A stretch of 64,000 nt of DNA from an uncultured Granulosicoccus sp. (GTDB lineage Bacteria > Pseudomonadota > Gammaproteobacteria > Granulosicoccales > Granulosicoccaceae): the NCBI GenBank assembly GCA_937991945.1, contig CALKLO010000023.1:1-64000 (forward strand), written 5' to 3'. Made by a program: the position numbers and the translations under genes. The notes under the pieces are model-generated. The model was not told where the DNA came from and made no database searches. It was given only the letters and a program-made list of their open reading frames with translations. Numbering within the stretch: the stretch's first letter is position 1; each line of letters begins with the position of its first letter. Of this stretch, positions 36,727 to 47,342 are shown piece by piece.

Positions 36727-39700
36727 TTAGTGCTTTAAGCCTACAGCTCGTGCGAACCTTGCAGCCATGGATGGACTTGACGGCGGCACAACCTCAGTCA
36801 TCTCACCCGATTGATTAACAATCGACTCTAGCGACTCATCATCGTTGTCATTGTCCTCAACCACTGAACCCAGCACCGGCAGTGGATCAACAAATCGCCA
36901 AGCTGGCAAAGAGGAGAGCACACTGCCCATTAATGTTCCACCTCGAATCAACCAGATAAGGTACCCCACCGAGAGTCCGGTTGATATCCCAGTCGAGGTG
37001 CCGAACAAAGCGCGCATAGCGGCTGATCGTTCCTCATCAGGGTATTCCTTGTTATCCATAGCCACTGAAAGCAACGCGTTCTGTGCGTTAAATGCGGCTT
37101 GAGAGTCAGCGAACAACTCAGATAAATTTTGTAGATCTACTGACGTATCAAGTTTGGATGACCCATTTCCATCAGAACCTGCCCGGTTATCAGAATCTAG
37201 CTGTGCAAGCTCCAGCGCACCAAAAGAATCCAACGGTTTAATCAAATCATGGAGATCAACTTTCTGATCCAGTAGCTCATCACGTAGATCTTGGGCCCGC
37301 TGCGCAGCATCTGCCAAAATAGTATCTTGCAATTCAAGCGCAGTATCAGCACCACTGCCAGGCGTTAACGTTACAGACGTTACCGCAGGCGCAGCAGGAT
37401 TCAACAAAGCGCCAAGATCAATATCAATATCATCCGGCCCCACATTTAAAACCGGTGCAGCCTCGCCCAACTCAGGCTCCAACTCTTCAGGCTCAGGTTC
37501 GGCTTCGGGTTCTATAACTTCTGCTTCGATACTCGGTTCAAAGTACAGTTTTATAGTTACTGTATTCGTGCCGCCCGCCCCATCATCTATGTTAATTGTA
37601 ATATCGAGTGGCTTAACCTCTTCCGAAATAGGGTCGAGTACAGCAAACTGTCTAGACTCAGCATTAAAGTCTAACCAGGCAGGTAATTCACTACCGTCAA
37701 CGAGCGTAGCTGAATAGGTGAGACCATCAACTTCATGGTCCTGATCAACCACCCAAGCACTTTCAAACGTATAGCCGTCTCCTTGGACTTCATTAGCGAC
37801 AGCGGCAAGATCAATTAGAGGTGCATCGTTGATATCGACAATCTGCAACGCCTCCTCTTGTTGAACGCCTTGATAGACGGGATTACGCTCAACATCAGGG
37901 TTTGTATCGACAGCCACAATTTCTAAATTGATAACACCTGCTGTATTCGTGTCTTCCTCAAAATCTAAGGACTCTCCTGATTTTAGCCGCACTATATAGC
38001 TACCTTCTCCATTAGCTATTAGCTCAAACCGATCATCGGCAATAGAGAGTGCAACCACGTCGCCGGTATCAGCATCAGAATAATCAATCCTGCCAATGAC
38101 AACGCCTTCGGTGTTTTCTTCTATCGGTATTTCGCTGGGTACAAAGGTAATGACAGGTAAATCGTTAGTACTTTGTATATCGAACGTTAAGGTTGATTCA
38201 GAAGAACTTGCAACACCGTCAGTTACACTAAACATATAGTCATCGGTAAACCCTGCAATGTCCGGCTCTGCACCACTGTGCTCATAGACAACCAGACCAT
38301 TCGCAAGATCGCTGAGGGTGAAAAACGTGTTGGCTTCACCATTAACGAGTATCTGCCCTTTGGCATTCTCAGAGCTTGTGTGAAATATTCTTAGATCTTC
38401 ATCAGTCGCATCGTTGTCTGAAATACTGAAATCATCTGATTGAAAAACATACTGACCACCTTCATCAACTAAAAAACCATCCGGTACAAGAGCAATACTA
38501 GGTTCATCATTAATTGGCGTAACAGATATTCTTAACAACTGATCTTCGGTTTTTGATATTCCATCTGACAATCTGAATGCCAGTTCGATATTTTCTGATT
38601 CCGAACCATCGTGTCTGTACACGACGTTTCCAACTAATAAATCTCTATAGCTAAACGTAAGGTATCCATCCTCATCAATTTCTTGTGTTGTATACAATAC
38701 CGACACAGTTCCATTAGAAGCATCAGTTGCTCGATAGCCCAACACCCAGTCGCTAGATGGCGTGTCCGAATCACTAACAATCAGGTTAGCAATAGTCAGA
38801 ATGAGCTCACCGCCCTCTTCCATCTGCATGGGTTCAGCACGCATTTCAGGTGGGTTATTGACTCCCGTCAACACCACATCCAAGGCTACTGGACCAGACA
38901 CACCACCTTGAGGATCCGTCGCTACGAATAGGAGACTATAAGTTGTATTCTCATTGATTGAATCATTGACGCTAGGCGTGTAAGTAACAAAGCTATTGTT
39001 AAGATCAATTTGAGTGAAGGTATCAGTGGTAGACAATAATTGCGTATTGCCTACGTGTATTGATCCGTGATCTGGCATTACTGCCAAATTATAGAATACC
39101 TGCTCAGTCCCTAAATCAGGATCATCAATCACTAAGTTTTGATTGCTTATCGTAACCGTTTCGTTCTCATAGACTGAAATAGGAGTGGTCGTTAATACGG
39201 GCGAATCATTCACCAAAATAAAATCAAAGTCGATGGTAACCGAACCGGATTCATTGTTTTCACTAGCACCATCAAACATCTGAAAACTCAAACTGCTAGG
39301 GGCAACCTCAGAACCATCATGTTCGAAAACAACATTACCCGCTGATAACTGTGCACCGGTAAACGAGACTGACTCAACACCATCAACTGTGAATACACCT
39401 GCCGTCACGGCAGACAACAAATTGTAGACAAGATCATCTGCAGGTGTTTCTGGATCGCTTCCCATGAGTAAACTAGGACTCAACACATGTACGCCACCTT
39501 CCTCTAAACCCATGAGAAGGGAACTACCCTGAGCATCAGTTGCAATAGTCAACGATGGCGCATCATTAACAGCATTGATTGAAACATCGTATTTAAATCG
39601 ATCACCACTATTTAAACCGTCAGAGATTTGAAATTCTATTTGATCTTCAGTGGACTCGGATCCATCATGGCGATAGACCACAACATCATCGTTTATATCT

Positions 39701-42700
39701 TGCTGTGTGAATTGTACAGTCGGAATACCGTTTAACAAAACCTCCCCACTAACGGGAGCTGTTGTTACCGTGTAGACAATCTCATTCAATGCTGAGTCTG
39801 CATCGGTCGCGCTAAGCTGAAGCTCTTCTATCAGTTTCTCAGAGCCTTCGTTTAAATTTAACGCATTGTTCGTTTGAACAACTGGCAGATCAGTTACAGG
39901 CAACGTCTGAAGAGTTGCTACATCACTGATGGACTCGCTGTGAACATAGCGACTTCCAGTGACATGACTCTGCTCATCAATACTCGTAATACTGGAGGCT
40001 ACGTTTGACACCCAAACCAATGTGTCTTCTGAATTTGCATAGGCGATACCACCGGGCCCATCATCTGGGGCCTGTGTACTGTATTGAGAATAGGTGTCGC
40101 TATCAATATCATAATGGCTAATGAGATCAGATGCCGTTTCTGTCCAGTATACTTCCGTACCTTCTGAATTGATCGTCACTGAATTCGCTACAACAGAATC
40201 AGAGATGACTACTATTGAGTTGGATGTCGCATCGAACAATCGAATTGAGGCGGATACGTCACCACCGCCCTGCTCCACCCACGCTAGTTGGCTACTGTTT
40301 GCGTTGAAAGCAATACTGCTAGGGTTTGCAATGATGTCACTTGGATCTAAGGCTGATGAAAACGATCCGTTGTTGTCAATAACAACCACAGGGGGCGTTG
40401 CCAAGTTGTTCAAATCATACCGTTCTATGCGCGGGGTAGCTCCGGCAAACGATATATATAAATGAGCGGCAGCAGAATCTAAAGCTAGTCCAGTAGCCGC
40501 AATAAGATTGGGCAATAAGGTACTTTGTCCGCCTATTCCATCCAGCGATGCTGTTGACACCTCTGTATTGCCATTGGCAAGCCAATAAATAGCCGCTTGA
40601 GATTCGTGCACGCGTAACGCTTCAATGCCAGGTGCTGCAGTAACGATAGGCTGAACATTCGTAAAATCTAAATCAGATCGAAATATATCTCCATTGGTAT
40701 CAGCCCACACGACAACTGAATCCGTGGAGTTAAATTCTGATGACCCGATGTCGCTTACCTGATCACGGCGTTGGCTTTGAGCGTCCTGTGCATTGGCAGC
40801 TGACACCATTCCCGCATTAATCGCCTGACTACCTTCAACTAAATTATGAACTTTGACTATGCCATCAGCTGTAGCAGCCAAAGCACTTAGTTGAGCTGCC
40901 ACCGCTTGAGCATCGGTATTTACAATATCGGTAGACTCAGGAGTGAGTTCAGTGCCTGCGTCATAGTCAAACAGGTTAAAACCCTGTGACTCGACATTGC
41001 CCGCCAGAACATGTTGAGTACCGATAACCACATGCGATGACCCCGCGGCAGCAGGCGATATAAAGTCATTGTTTGACAGTATTGAGCTATCGAGATCAAG
41101 CACACCACCATCGGACAACACAGCCGCTCCATTCAGAATGGCTTGATTATCAACAAACGTGACATTCGATACCGTTGCCGATTGATCGGTGTAGAGCGCA
41201 CCTGCCGACACTGATTGATTACCAGAAAAAGTCACATCAGACACAGTAAGCACACCACTGGTGTCATGATGCACCGCGCCGCCCTTAGAATTTAAATCAA
41301 CATTAAGAGTGGTGTTCCCATCAAACGAACTACGCACAATGTGGATATCAGAAGTGCCGGCTACCGCACCACCGTCACCTGTAAAGCCCGCAGCGTCAGG
41401 GGTATCAGTCGAATTGCCGGTAAAGCTTGAATCTCGTATTGTTAAGGTTTGGCCCTGCGCATAAACAGCACCGCCGTCATTCTCAGATTGATTACCTGTG
41501 AACTGGCTGGCTTCAATCGTAAGCGCGCCTTCACTATAGAGAGCGCCACCGAAGCCAGCACTACTGTTGTTGATTACCTCGGTACGCACGACGGTTAAAC
41601 TGCCAATTGTAGCTACCGCGCCTCCATCGAAACTACTCACATTATTTTCTATGACGGTGTCAGTCAATACAACATCGCTATCAGAATACACAGCCCCGCC
41701 AGAGCCTTGCGTGTAATTTGCATCGGACAACGTGACGTTACTGAGCTCTAAAGTCCCGTCAACAGCCGTAATTATTCGGGTATCTGCGGCGGCTTGGCTA
41801 ATCGACGTAGGCGCAGCCTCTGTACCTAAGCCCAGAATTATAGTGTCCTCAGACACTGCCAAGTCACCCGTTTTCCCATCAGAGGGTCCGCTGGGTAACA
41901 AGCTCAACGTGTAATCACCACTGGGCAATCGTATGGTGTCTATGTCATCAAAGTTTTGAGCAACATAAACAGCCTCTCGCAAAGAGACTTCAAAATTATT
42001 AGCCAATTGATAAGACATCAGGCTACCAACATCCCAGGTGTCTTGTATAACGTTTGAAAACTTATCGTCAAACGTATCAACCGTAACGACACCCAAGGTG
42101 TGCGACCACTCTCCTTTTAATGACTCATCGGATTGCCAGTGGGTTTGTATAGCACCCGTAGCGTACTCTAGATCCCAATCTGCATCAGCACTCTCATGAC
42201 CGGTTTTATCGGTACTGGCGGCCACATCAACGCCCGTAATGTGCGCGAGTTGATCGACGAAATGCTCGCCCTTCTCACCACTTGCAACATCACATCCTAA
42301 CAATAGGATATCGCCATCAGCACTCAATGCATCAGACCAACGTGCAATGGCAGCTTTATCGTTCAACAAGTCTTGCTCATCAACAGACTCAGACCCCAGA
42401 TAGAGCTGACCACTACTACCGTGCGATACGATCTGTACCGACGATAGGTCACCGTAGGCAGCCAAGGTCTCTGTGACTAACAACAACGCATCGGCATTAG
42501 CCTCGATGACAACCACGTCAGTTGTATCGTTGTTGATAGCAACGCTCAAAACGTCGACATCTGGCACGGCTGAATCTAGGAAGACAACATGCTTGATCGA
42601 CAGCTCAGATGCACTGGGTGCATGTCGGACATCATTGATCGTTAAAGCGTCGTCTGCATCAAACAATAACGCAGGACTCACTGAAGGCGGGATATCTAGC

Positions 42701-42933
42701 TCATCAGGCAACAGTAACGGCAGTAAGCTGGCGACAGAATCGGCTGAATACAGGACGCGTGGCTCAAGAATTTCAACAACAGGTAACTGACGGGCACTTG
42801 CCGGTCGCGCACGACCAGAGCGTACCTGAGCTAGAGGGGATTTTTTCCACGTCTGTCGCCAATTAGCCATATATGTCGGACTAGTGAAGTTGAAATATCC
42901 GCCAATCGTCTTGCACTGGGCGGTCTCACTCAC
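36727..42933 (-). CDS. Giant LEPR-XLL/DUF4347 surface protein with beta-helix and cadherin-like repeats
   Basis: A 2068-residue protein; parts in order: N-terminal LEPR-XLL motif LEPRVLYSAD (residues about 56-65); DUF4347 domain (about 113-270, with VQIVSHGSSGQLYLG and ILLLGCDVASGEKG); an SLREAV-started right-handed beta-helix with repeated GGAVYS/GGAV turns (about 320-720); a propeller-like part (about 740-1030); five or more cadherin-like units with the VxYxHDGSE pattern (about 1045-1780); a Pro/Glu-rich stretch; a low-complexity region; and a late hydrophobic segment LSVGYLIWLIRGGTLMG with SSLPAWRFVDPLPVL (about 1980-2010). Such proteins occur in marine gammaproteobacteria and are thought to be exported adhesins or surface scaffolds. 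The start is GTG at 42933, without a clear ribosome site; ATG 42870 is an alternative. Confidence 0.8.
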   Translation of the reverse strand: MSETAQCKTIGGYFNFTSPTYMANWRQTWKKSPLAQVRSGRARPASARQLPVVEILEPRVLYSADSVASLLPLLLPDELDIPPSVSPALLFDADDALTINDVRHAPSASELSIKHVVFLDSAVPDVDVLSVAINNDTTDVVVIEANADALLLVTETLAAYGDLSSVQIVSHGSSGQLYLGSESVDEQDLLNDKAAIARWSDALSADGDILLLGCDVASGEKGEHFVDQLAHITGVDVAASTDKTGHESADADWDLEYATGAIQTHWQSDESLKGEWSHTLGVVTVDTFDDKFSNVIQDTWDVGSLMSYQLANNFEVSLREAVYVAQNFDDIDTIRLPSGDYTLSLLPSGPSDGKTGDLAVSEDTIILGLGTEAAPTSISQAAADTRIITAVDGTLELSNVTLSDANYTQGSGGAVYSDSDVVLTDTVIENNVSSFDGGAVATIGSLTVVRTEVINNSSAGFGGALYSEGALTIEASQFTGNQSENDGGAVYAQGQTLTIRDSSFTGNSTDTPDAAGFTGDGGAVAGTSDIHIVRSSFDGNTTLNVDLNSKGGAVHHDTSGVLTVSDVTFSGNQSVSAGALYTDQSATVSNVTFVDNQAILNGAAVLSDGGVLDLDSSILSNNDFISPAAAGSSHVVIGTQHVLAGNVESQGFNLFDYDAGTELTPESTDIVNTDAQAVAAQLSALAATADGIVKVHNLVEGSQAINAGMVSAANAQDAQSQRRDQVSDIGSSEFNSTDSVVVWADTNGDIFRSDLDFTNVQPIVTAAPGIEALRVHESQAAIYWLANGNTEVSTASLDGIGGQSTLLPNLIAATGLALDSAAAHLYISFAGATPRIERYDLNNLATPPVVVIDNNGSFSSALDPSDIIANPSSIAFNANSSQLAWVEQGGGDVSASIRLFDATSNSIVVISDSVVANSVTINSEGTEVYWTETASDLISHYDIDSDTYSQYSTQAPDDGPGGIAYANSEDTLVWVSNVASSITSIDEQSHVTGSRYVHSESISDVATLQTLPVTDLPVVQTNNALNLNEGSEKLIEELQLSATDADSALNEIVYTVTTAPVSGEVLLNGIPTVQFTQQDINDDVVVYRHDGSESTEDQIEFQISDGLNSGDRFKYDVSINAVNDAPSLTIATDAQGSSLLMGLEEGGVHVLSPSLLMGSDPETPADDLVYNLLSAVTAGVFTVDGVESVSFTGAQLSAGNVVFEHDGSEVAPSSLSFQMFDGASENNESGSVTIDFDFILVNDSPVLTTTPISVYENETVTISNQNLVIDDPDLGTEQVFYNLAVMPDHGSIHVGNTQLLSTTDTFTQIDLNNSFVTYTPSVNDSINENTTYSLLFVATDPQGGVSGPVALDVVLTGVNNPPEMRAEPMQMEEGGELILTIANLIVSDSDTPSSDWVLGYRATDASNGTVSVLYTTQEIDEDGYLTFSYRDLLVGNVVYRHDGSESENIELAFRLSDGISKTEDQLLRISVTPINDEPSIALVPDGFLVDEGGQYVFQSDDFSISDNDATDEDLRIFHTSSENAKGQILVNGEANTFFTLSDLANGLVVYEHSGAEPDIAGFTDDYMFSVTDGVASSSESTLTFDIQSTNDLPVITFVPSEIPIEENTEGVVIGRIDYSDADTGDVVALSIADDRFELIANGEGSYIVRLKSGESLDFEEDTNTAGVINLEIVAVDTNPDVERNPVYQGVQQEEALQIVDINDAPLIDLAAVANEVQGDGYTFESAWVVDQDHEVDGLTYSATLVDGSELPAWLDFNAESRQFAVLDPISEEVKPLDITINIDDGAGGTNTVTIKLYFEPSIEAEVIEPEAEPEPEELEPELGEAAPVLNVGPDDIDIDLGALLNPAAPAVTSVTLTPGSGADTALELQDTILADAAQRAQDLRDELLDQKVDLHDLIKPLDSFGALELAQLDSDNRAGSDGNGSSKLDTSVDLQNLSELFADSQAAFNAQNALLSVAMDNKEYPDEERSAAMRALFGTSTGISTGLSVGYLIWLIRGGTLMGSVLSSLPAWRFVDPLPVLGSVVEDNDNDDESLESIVNQSGEMTEVVPPSSPSMAARFARAVGLKH

Positions 42934-43236
42934 ACAAATCGGCTATGACAGACGTTTCTTCAGCTCTTCAACATCCCAATCAGGTTACTAAAAGATCGGT
43001 ATTTATTTCAGTTAAGCATCAGCAGACGAGCGATGGTTGCTACGGCACCACTTACTGCAGGTTTCTGTTGCCTTATGGCGGATACTCATGCCCATAAAAA
43101 CATTGCAGCGTTTGTGCACCATGCACATGGCGGGTAACCGTTATTCCGTTTTAAAGGCACCGCTCGAGACAAGATAAATGCCTGCTCAGTGCCCTACAAC
43201 GCCTTAAGCACTACAAACGAATTCTGCTGGACGCCC
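42934..43236. other. Gap upstream of the giant surface protein gene
   Basis: This 303-bp gap separates the ThuA lipoprotein gene from the giant gene, both on the minus strand. It should contain the giant gene's promoter. I see no clear hairpin, repeat or gene. Confidence 0.4.
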
Positions 43237-44454
43237 CTACTCGTCGAGCCCAGCTGCATAGCGTAACCCGCCTAACAGATGTGCTCGGAAATCGGGTTCT
43301 GCGTAGCTCGCACTGGTGTGGCCACCACCGGTATACCAAGAACGGCCTCCATCATAAACATGGTACCAAGCGCTAGGGTGATCAGCACCCATCCCTCCTC
43401 CAACGTAGGAGGTTTCGTCGAGAGTAAGCAATACGTTTACCTGTGACCGAGGATTAATACTGTAGTCATACCATTCGTCAGTACGACTCCATGTCGGCCC
43501 CAAGTGTGATGTGGATGAATGGCTAGCATCTTCGACAAATTGAGTCGCTGTTTGTATGACCGGGTGACGCTCGAAATAGGCACCAACAAGTTCGCCATAC
43601 CATGGCCATTCGTACTCAGTATCACTCGCGGCATGAATACCAACAAACCCACCGCCCGCTTGTATATATCGCTCGAACGCAGCTTGCTCATCAGCATTTA
43701 ACACATCGCCCGACGTTAGAACCCACGCAACTGCATCGTAGTTGGCCAAATTTTCATCAGTAAAAACAGTAAGAGAATCGCCCGCTTGATCCGTTTGAAT
43801 ATTGACCGATGCGGCTAATTCTTCGAGCGCTGCCAAGGCATCTTCGATGGCGTCATGACGAAAGCCGAGTGTTTCACTAAAGAACAACACACGACTCATA
43901 TCCGATGCATAGGTTCCTGCAATCAATTCGTCAATGTTGCTGATGCCATCACTATCGTCATCCCATGCAGCCGTATTGAATTGATCTGCAGTAACTTGGT
44001 ATACCTCAAACTCATTGGTTCCAGTTGTAAAACTTTGTTCAAAGGTGCCTAGCGTGATGTCACCGTTGGCATCAAAAAATGTGACTGTTAAGACGTGCTC
44101 AGTGTTGGTTGGCAACTCATCACTGACCGACCAAAATTCATCGCCTACCCACTGAGCTGCTAGATTTCTATCATCCCAAACTACGCCAACTTGCAGCGCA
44201 TTTGATTGGTAACTTGGGACTTCGATATTGAACTCTACATCTGTGATGTTCTGCACTAATGGATCAGACACAACGGAATCGGAATCGGAATCGGAATCGG
44301 AATCGGAATCGGAATCGGTCGAATTTTGAACGACAGGGTCTTGAAGTGCAGTAGACGCTGGAGTAGCACTAGTACCTGAGCATGCTGACAGGACCAGCGA
44401 GACTAGTATCAGTACGTTAGCAACCTGAAAAGACGGTAAGTTCGAAATATGCAT
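43237..44454 (-). CDS. ThuA-domain lipoprotein
   Basis: A 405-residue predicted lipoprotein from ATG 44454, with AGGA well spaced upstream; the open frame extends a few codons further. The signal ends in lipobox VLSACS (Cys near 24). A (DS)n acidic stretch of seven perfect hexanucleotide units follows, then a beta-sandwich-like region and a short Asp-rich EF-hand-like motif (DDDSDGISNIDE). The C-terminal part from about 180 is a ThuA domain: RVLFFSETLGFRHDAIEDAL, GGGFVGIHAASDTEYEWPWY and a final GGGHTSASYAEPDFRAHLLGGL, read in segments. ThuA-domain proteins act near sugar metabolism, but the reaction here is unknown. Confidence 0.8.
   Translation of the reverse strand: MHISNLPSFQVANVLILVSLVLSACSGTSATPASTALQDPVVQNSTDSDSDSDSDSDSDSVVSDPLVQNITDVEFNIEVPSYQSNALQVGVVWDDRNLAAQWVGDEFWSVSDELPTNTEHVLTVTFFDANGDITLGTFEQSFTTGTNEFEVYQVTADQFNTAAWDDDSDGISNIDELIAGTYASDMSRVLFFSETLGFRHDAIEDALAALEELAASVNIQTDQAGDSLTVFTDENLANYDAVAWVLTSGDVLNADEQAAFERYIQAGGGFVGIHAASDTEYEWPWYGELVGAYFERHPVIQTATQFVEDASHSSTSHLGPTWSRTDEWYDYSINPRSQVNVLLTLDETSYVGGGMGADHPSAWYHVYDGGRSWYTGGGHTSASYAEPDFRAHLLGGLRYAAGLDE
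44275..44318. repeat. Hexanucleotide tandem repeat (GGAATC)7
   Basis: Seven perfect copies of GGAATC run from 44275 to 44316, plus a partial GG. In the coding strand they read GATTCC and encode an (Asp-Ser)7 tract just after the lipoprotein signal. Slippage would change the tract by whole dipeptides without frameshift. Confidence 0.95.
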
Positions 44455-44747
44455 ATCGTGTCCTGGCGCGACTACCAAACGTAGGTCGCTCGTTCAAAAT
44501 ACAATCTATTCGACCAGTATATGTGGTTACAGCTGTATTCATCAGATAGATAATGAACAATTGTTTCGGTACTAGTACCGTTACGCATACAGCACGTTCA
44601 GACTTCACACTTTGCCGCAGCATAACCCGATATCTTGAGGCATTTCCCAACGGGCATTGCCTGAGCAATAGACAACAGGCGCTTTGAGCGAAACCACTGA
44701 TTTTAGTGGACGATTTTGCGACAATGCCCGCTTATCAATAAGGCCAA

Positions 44748-46448
44748 CTACGTATAGCCAGTGAGTAGCTCCGCAAGGACCTCATAACCATTAACACGAT
44801 TAAACTCTTCCGGTGTCTGACCTTGTTTGTTTCTTGCATGAATATCAGCACCTGCAGATACAAGAAAATCAACCATAGATTTATAGACATCGTACTGCGG
44901 TTCATCGTGTAAAAAATACCCAATGATATGAAGCAACGTATTCCCTTGTTCCGTTTTCTTGTGCACCAATGCGGGTGTTTTTTCAATTAGTGTTCTTGCT
45001 CTACTTTCATATGCACAACAAACAACATCGACTATTGCATTAGATGTATCGAGCAACGAACGCATTGCGTCATAACACGCATTGTAGGATGCGAAACCCA
45101 CCGCCAGACTCTGGTGCGAGGTATCTCGTATATTTGTACTCGCACCCAAGCTCAACAATACCTGTATCGCCTTAGCATTGTTGCTTAGAGCGAAATGATG
45201 CAACAGTGTCCGCCCGTGTTTTGACTGAGCATCAATATCAAAACCGCGTGCAATCAAAAGTTCAACTATACGCAGACTGGCATTCTCAGCCGTTGCATGC
45301 AAAATAGTAGCGTCTTCAGTTAACGATGGATGAGCATCGAGTAGGGAAACTATGGCGTCATCCTCTTCTCGCACACACGCTACTACGAATTGATCCCTAC
45401 TATCAAATTTTTCACCCACTGCACCGTATTCTTCTAACAGCTTTACAACGGCTGTACGCCCTGAGAGCTTTGCATTGGAATGAACCGGCCGGCCATTGTA
45501 GGTACTACAGGTATTAGGATTAGAGCCCGCATCTAAAAGCATCTTTACACGAGCATAACGATTGCTATCTACAGCGCTGGATAATTGATAATCGAGGGTC
45601 GATACCTGCACATCAGTACTCGCATTATTATCATCAAGACGATGATTCGCATTCAAACCCTGTTTCAACAGCAGGGCTAGCCACTTATCCCCACTATCCG
45701 TAAACATCGTATTGTAAAGACCTTGCCCTTCATTCGGATTAGCACCCGCATTGAGTAGCAACATAGCCATGTCATCCGCGTACTGATGCGGCGGCTGGTT
45801 TGCTCCTTGCTCGCCCTCGCCCATAGCTCCTGTCAATGCGCTAAATCGATAAACTTCGTTCAACACCCTGTGCGAGTCAGGATCGGCACCGCAGTCTAGC
45901 AATTGCTTAACGATGGCTAGCGATTGCTTCTTATCGTCTGGCTCACCTACTCGGCTATACAACACATACAACAAGGGCGCAATGTTGAACGGACCACCCG
46001 ATGTCGTGGCCAACGTAGGGTCTGACAACAAAAACCTGGACACAGCAGCTGCGTTGTTTGCAACTAACGCTGTGAATAATGTGTGCTCAGCGATATCAGG
46101 AAAAGCGTCAAGTAGTTTGCGAGCACGTTGATAGTTACGCAGGCTATCAGCGCTGTTGTAGTGCACACTACCCAGCTCAATAAACAGCGTAGATTTCTCA
46201 GTAATGTTTTTTGCAGAATCGCTAGCGAGTTCTATTGCGTCGTTAAGCTCTGCCCAATCAAAATACCCATAGCGTTGAGCGATAACCCATTGTGCATCTC
46301 GAAGCCCAGCAAATTCTTTCGGATTAGGATGATACAAATCAACTAAGGATAGAGCCTGCTCTTCTCTATCACGTACGTGTTTCAATAAATTGTTAGCTTC
46401 TTTTTTCAGCAAGCTAATATCAAGCGACTCTGATGGAGCATGCGTCAT
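44748..46448 (-). CDS. Ankyrin-repeat protein
   Basis: A 566-residue protein without signal peptide or membrane segment, presumably cytoplasmic. A helical N-terminal region (1-100) precedes about nine ankyrin-type units, recognisable as LLDCGADPDS, LLNAGANPNE, MLLDAGSNPNT, LIARGFDIDAQSKHGRTLLH, LLSLGASTNIRD and FLVSAGADIHARNKQGQTP. Ankyrin arrays mediate protein binding; partner and role are unknown. It lies 2 bp downstream of rluF on the same strand, so the two are probably cotranscribed. A short CCACT/AGTGG hairpin (44694-44709) lies beyond its stop. Confidence 0.85.
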   Translation of the reverse strand: MTHAPSESLDISLLKKEANNLLKHVRDREEQALSLVDLYHPNPKEFAGLRDAQWVIAQRYGYFDWAELNDAIELASDSAKNITEKSTLFIELGSVHYNSADSLRNYQRARKLLDAFPDIAEHTLFTALVANNAAAVSRFLLSDPTLATTSGGPFNIAPLLYVLYSRVGEPDDKKQSLAIVKQLLDCGADPDSHRVLNEVYRFSALTGAMGEGEQGANQPPHQYADDMAMLLLNAGANPNEGQGLYNTMFTDSGDKWLALLLKQGLNANHRLDDNNASTDVQVSTLDYQLSSAVDSNRYARVKMLLDAGSNPNTCSTYNGRPVHSNAKLSGRTAVVKLLEEYGAVGEKFDSRDQFVVACVREEDDAIVSLLDAHPSLTEDATILHATAENASLRIVELLIARGFDIDAQSKHGRTLLHHFALSNNAKAIQVLLSLGASTNIRDTSHQSLAVGFASYNACYDAMRSLLDTSNAIVDVVCCAYESRARTLIEKTPALVHKKTEQGNTLLHIIGYFLHDEPQYDVYKSMVDFLVSAGADIHARNKQGQTPEEFNRVNGYEVLAELLTGYT

Positions 46449-46450
46449 TG

Positions 46451-47257
46451 TTAAGTACCTTCACCATTAGCTGGCATAACAGACACAGTGGAGGCTGACG
46501 TATTTTCGAGTACCTGGTACATGTCAGCTAGCTCGTCTTCCGATAGATCACGCCATTCACCCGTGGGAATAGCACTGAGTGCAATATTCATGATACGAAC
46601 GCGCTCTAGCTTATGAACCCTAAAACCAAAGTGCTTGCACATACGACGTATTTGACGATTAAGCCCTTGAACCAACGTAATGTTAAAAACAAAGTGTGAT
46701 TCTTGAAATACTTTGCATGGCTTAGTAACGACACCGAGCATGGGTACTCCGGCGCTCATACCCAAAATAAAGTCATCAGTAATGTCTTTGTTTACGGTAA
46801 CCCTGTATTCCTTTTCGTGATGGTTACCGCCATTCAAAATTTGATTGACCAAACTACTTTTATTAGTGAGAAATATAAGCCCTTGGGAGTCTTTATCTAA
46901 GCGCCCTATCGGAAATATCCGAGACCTGTGACCAATGAAGTCAACAATATTGCGTTTATCAGTGGGAGCTGCGGTGCAAACAACACCAACGGGCTTATTG
47001 AAAGCCAGAAAAATCACTTCATCGTCAGCTAAGGGCTCGATGACTACACCTTGCAGTGTGATGGTATCGCTCAGGGTGACATGGTCACCGAATATTGCGA
47101 GCTTGCCATTAATCAATACATCACCTTGTGCGACATGCAGATCTGCCGCTTTTCTCGAGCAGATACCGCTTTCGCAGATGTATTTATTGATACGGATTAA
47201 TGAGTCGGAAGAAATAGGCTTCTCGGCGTGCAGGCTTAAACTGACTGCCAACATCAT
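46451..47257 (-). CDS. rluF: 23S rRNA pseudouridine synthase, RluF-like
   Basis: RNA-modifying enzyme of the RsuA/RluB/E/F family, 268 residues. An N-terminal S4 RNA-binding domain ([19 protein letters not shown]) is followed by the catalytic [15 protein letters not shown] motif with the active Asp, and [17 protein letters not shown], read as the family's C-terminal motif. The overall pattern is closest to RluF, which modifies U2604 (E. coli numbering). The first Met pair is followed by a non-homologous 20-residue stretch, so the true start may lie a few codons in. Confidence 0.85.
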   Translation of the reverse strand: MMLAVSLSLHAEKPISSDSLIRINKYICESGICSRKAADLHVAQGDVLINGKLAIFGDHVTLSDTITLQGVVIEPLADDEVIFLAFNKPVGVVCTAAPTDKRNIVDFIGHRSRIFPIGRLDKDSQGLIFLTNKSSLVNQILNGGNHHEKEYRVTVNKDITDDFILGMSAGVPMLGVVTKPCKVFQESHFVFNITLVQGLNRQIRRMCKHFGFRVHKLERVRIMNIALSAIPTGEWRDLSEDELADMYQVLENTSASTVSVMPANGEGT

Positions 47258-47342
47258 AATTGAAGATAGACTCGCCGGCCTAGTTTTGATAGCGGGCCAT
47301 TACCTGCAATGACCCTCTAAACGCATGAGTGTTTTAGCAAAC

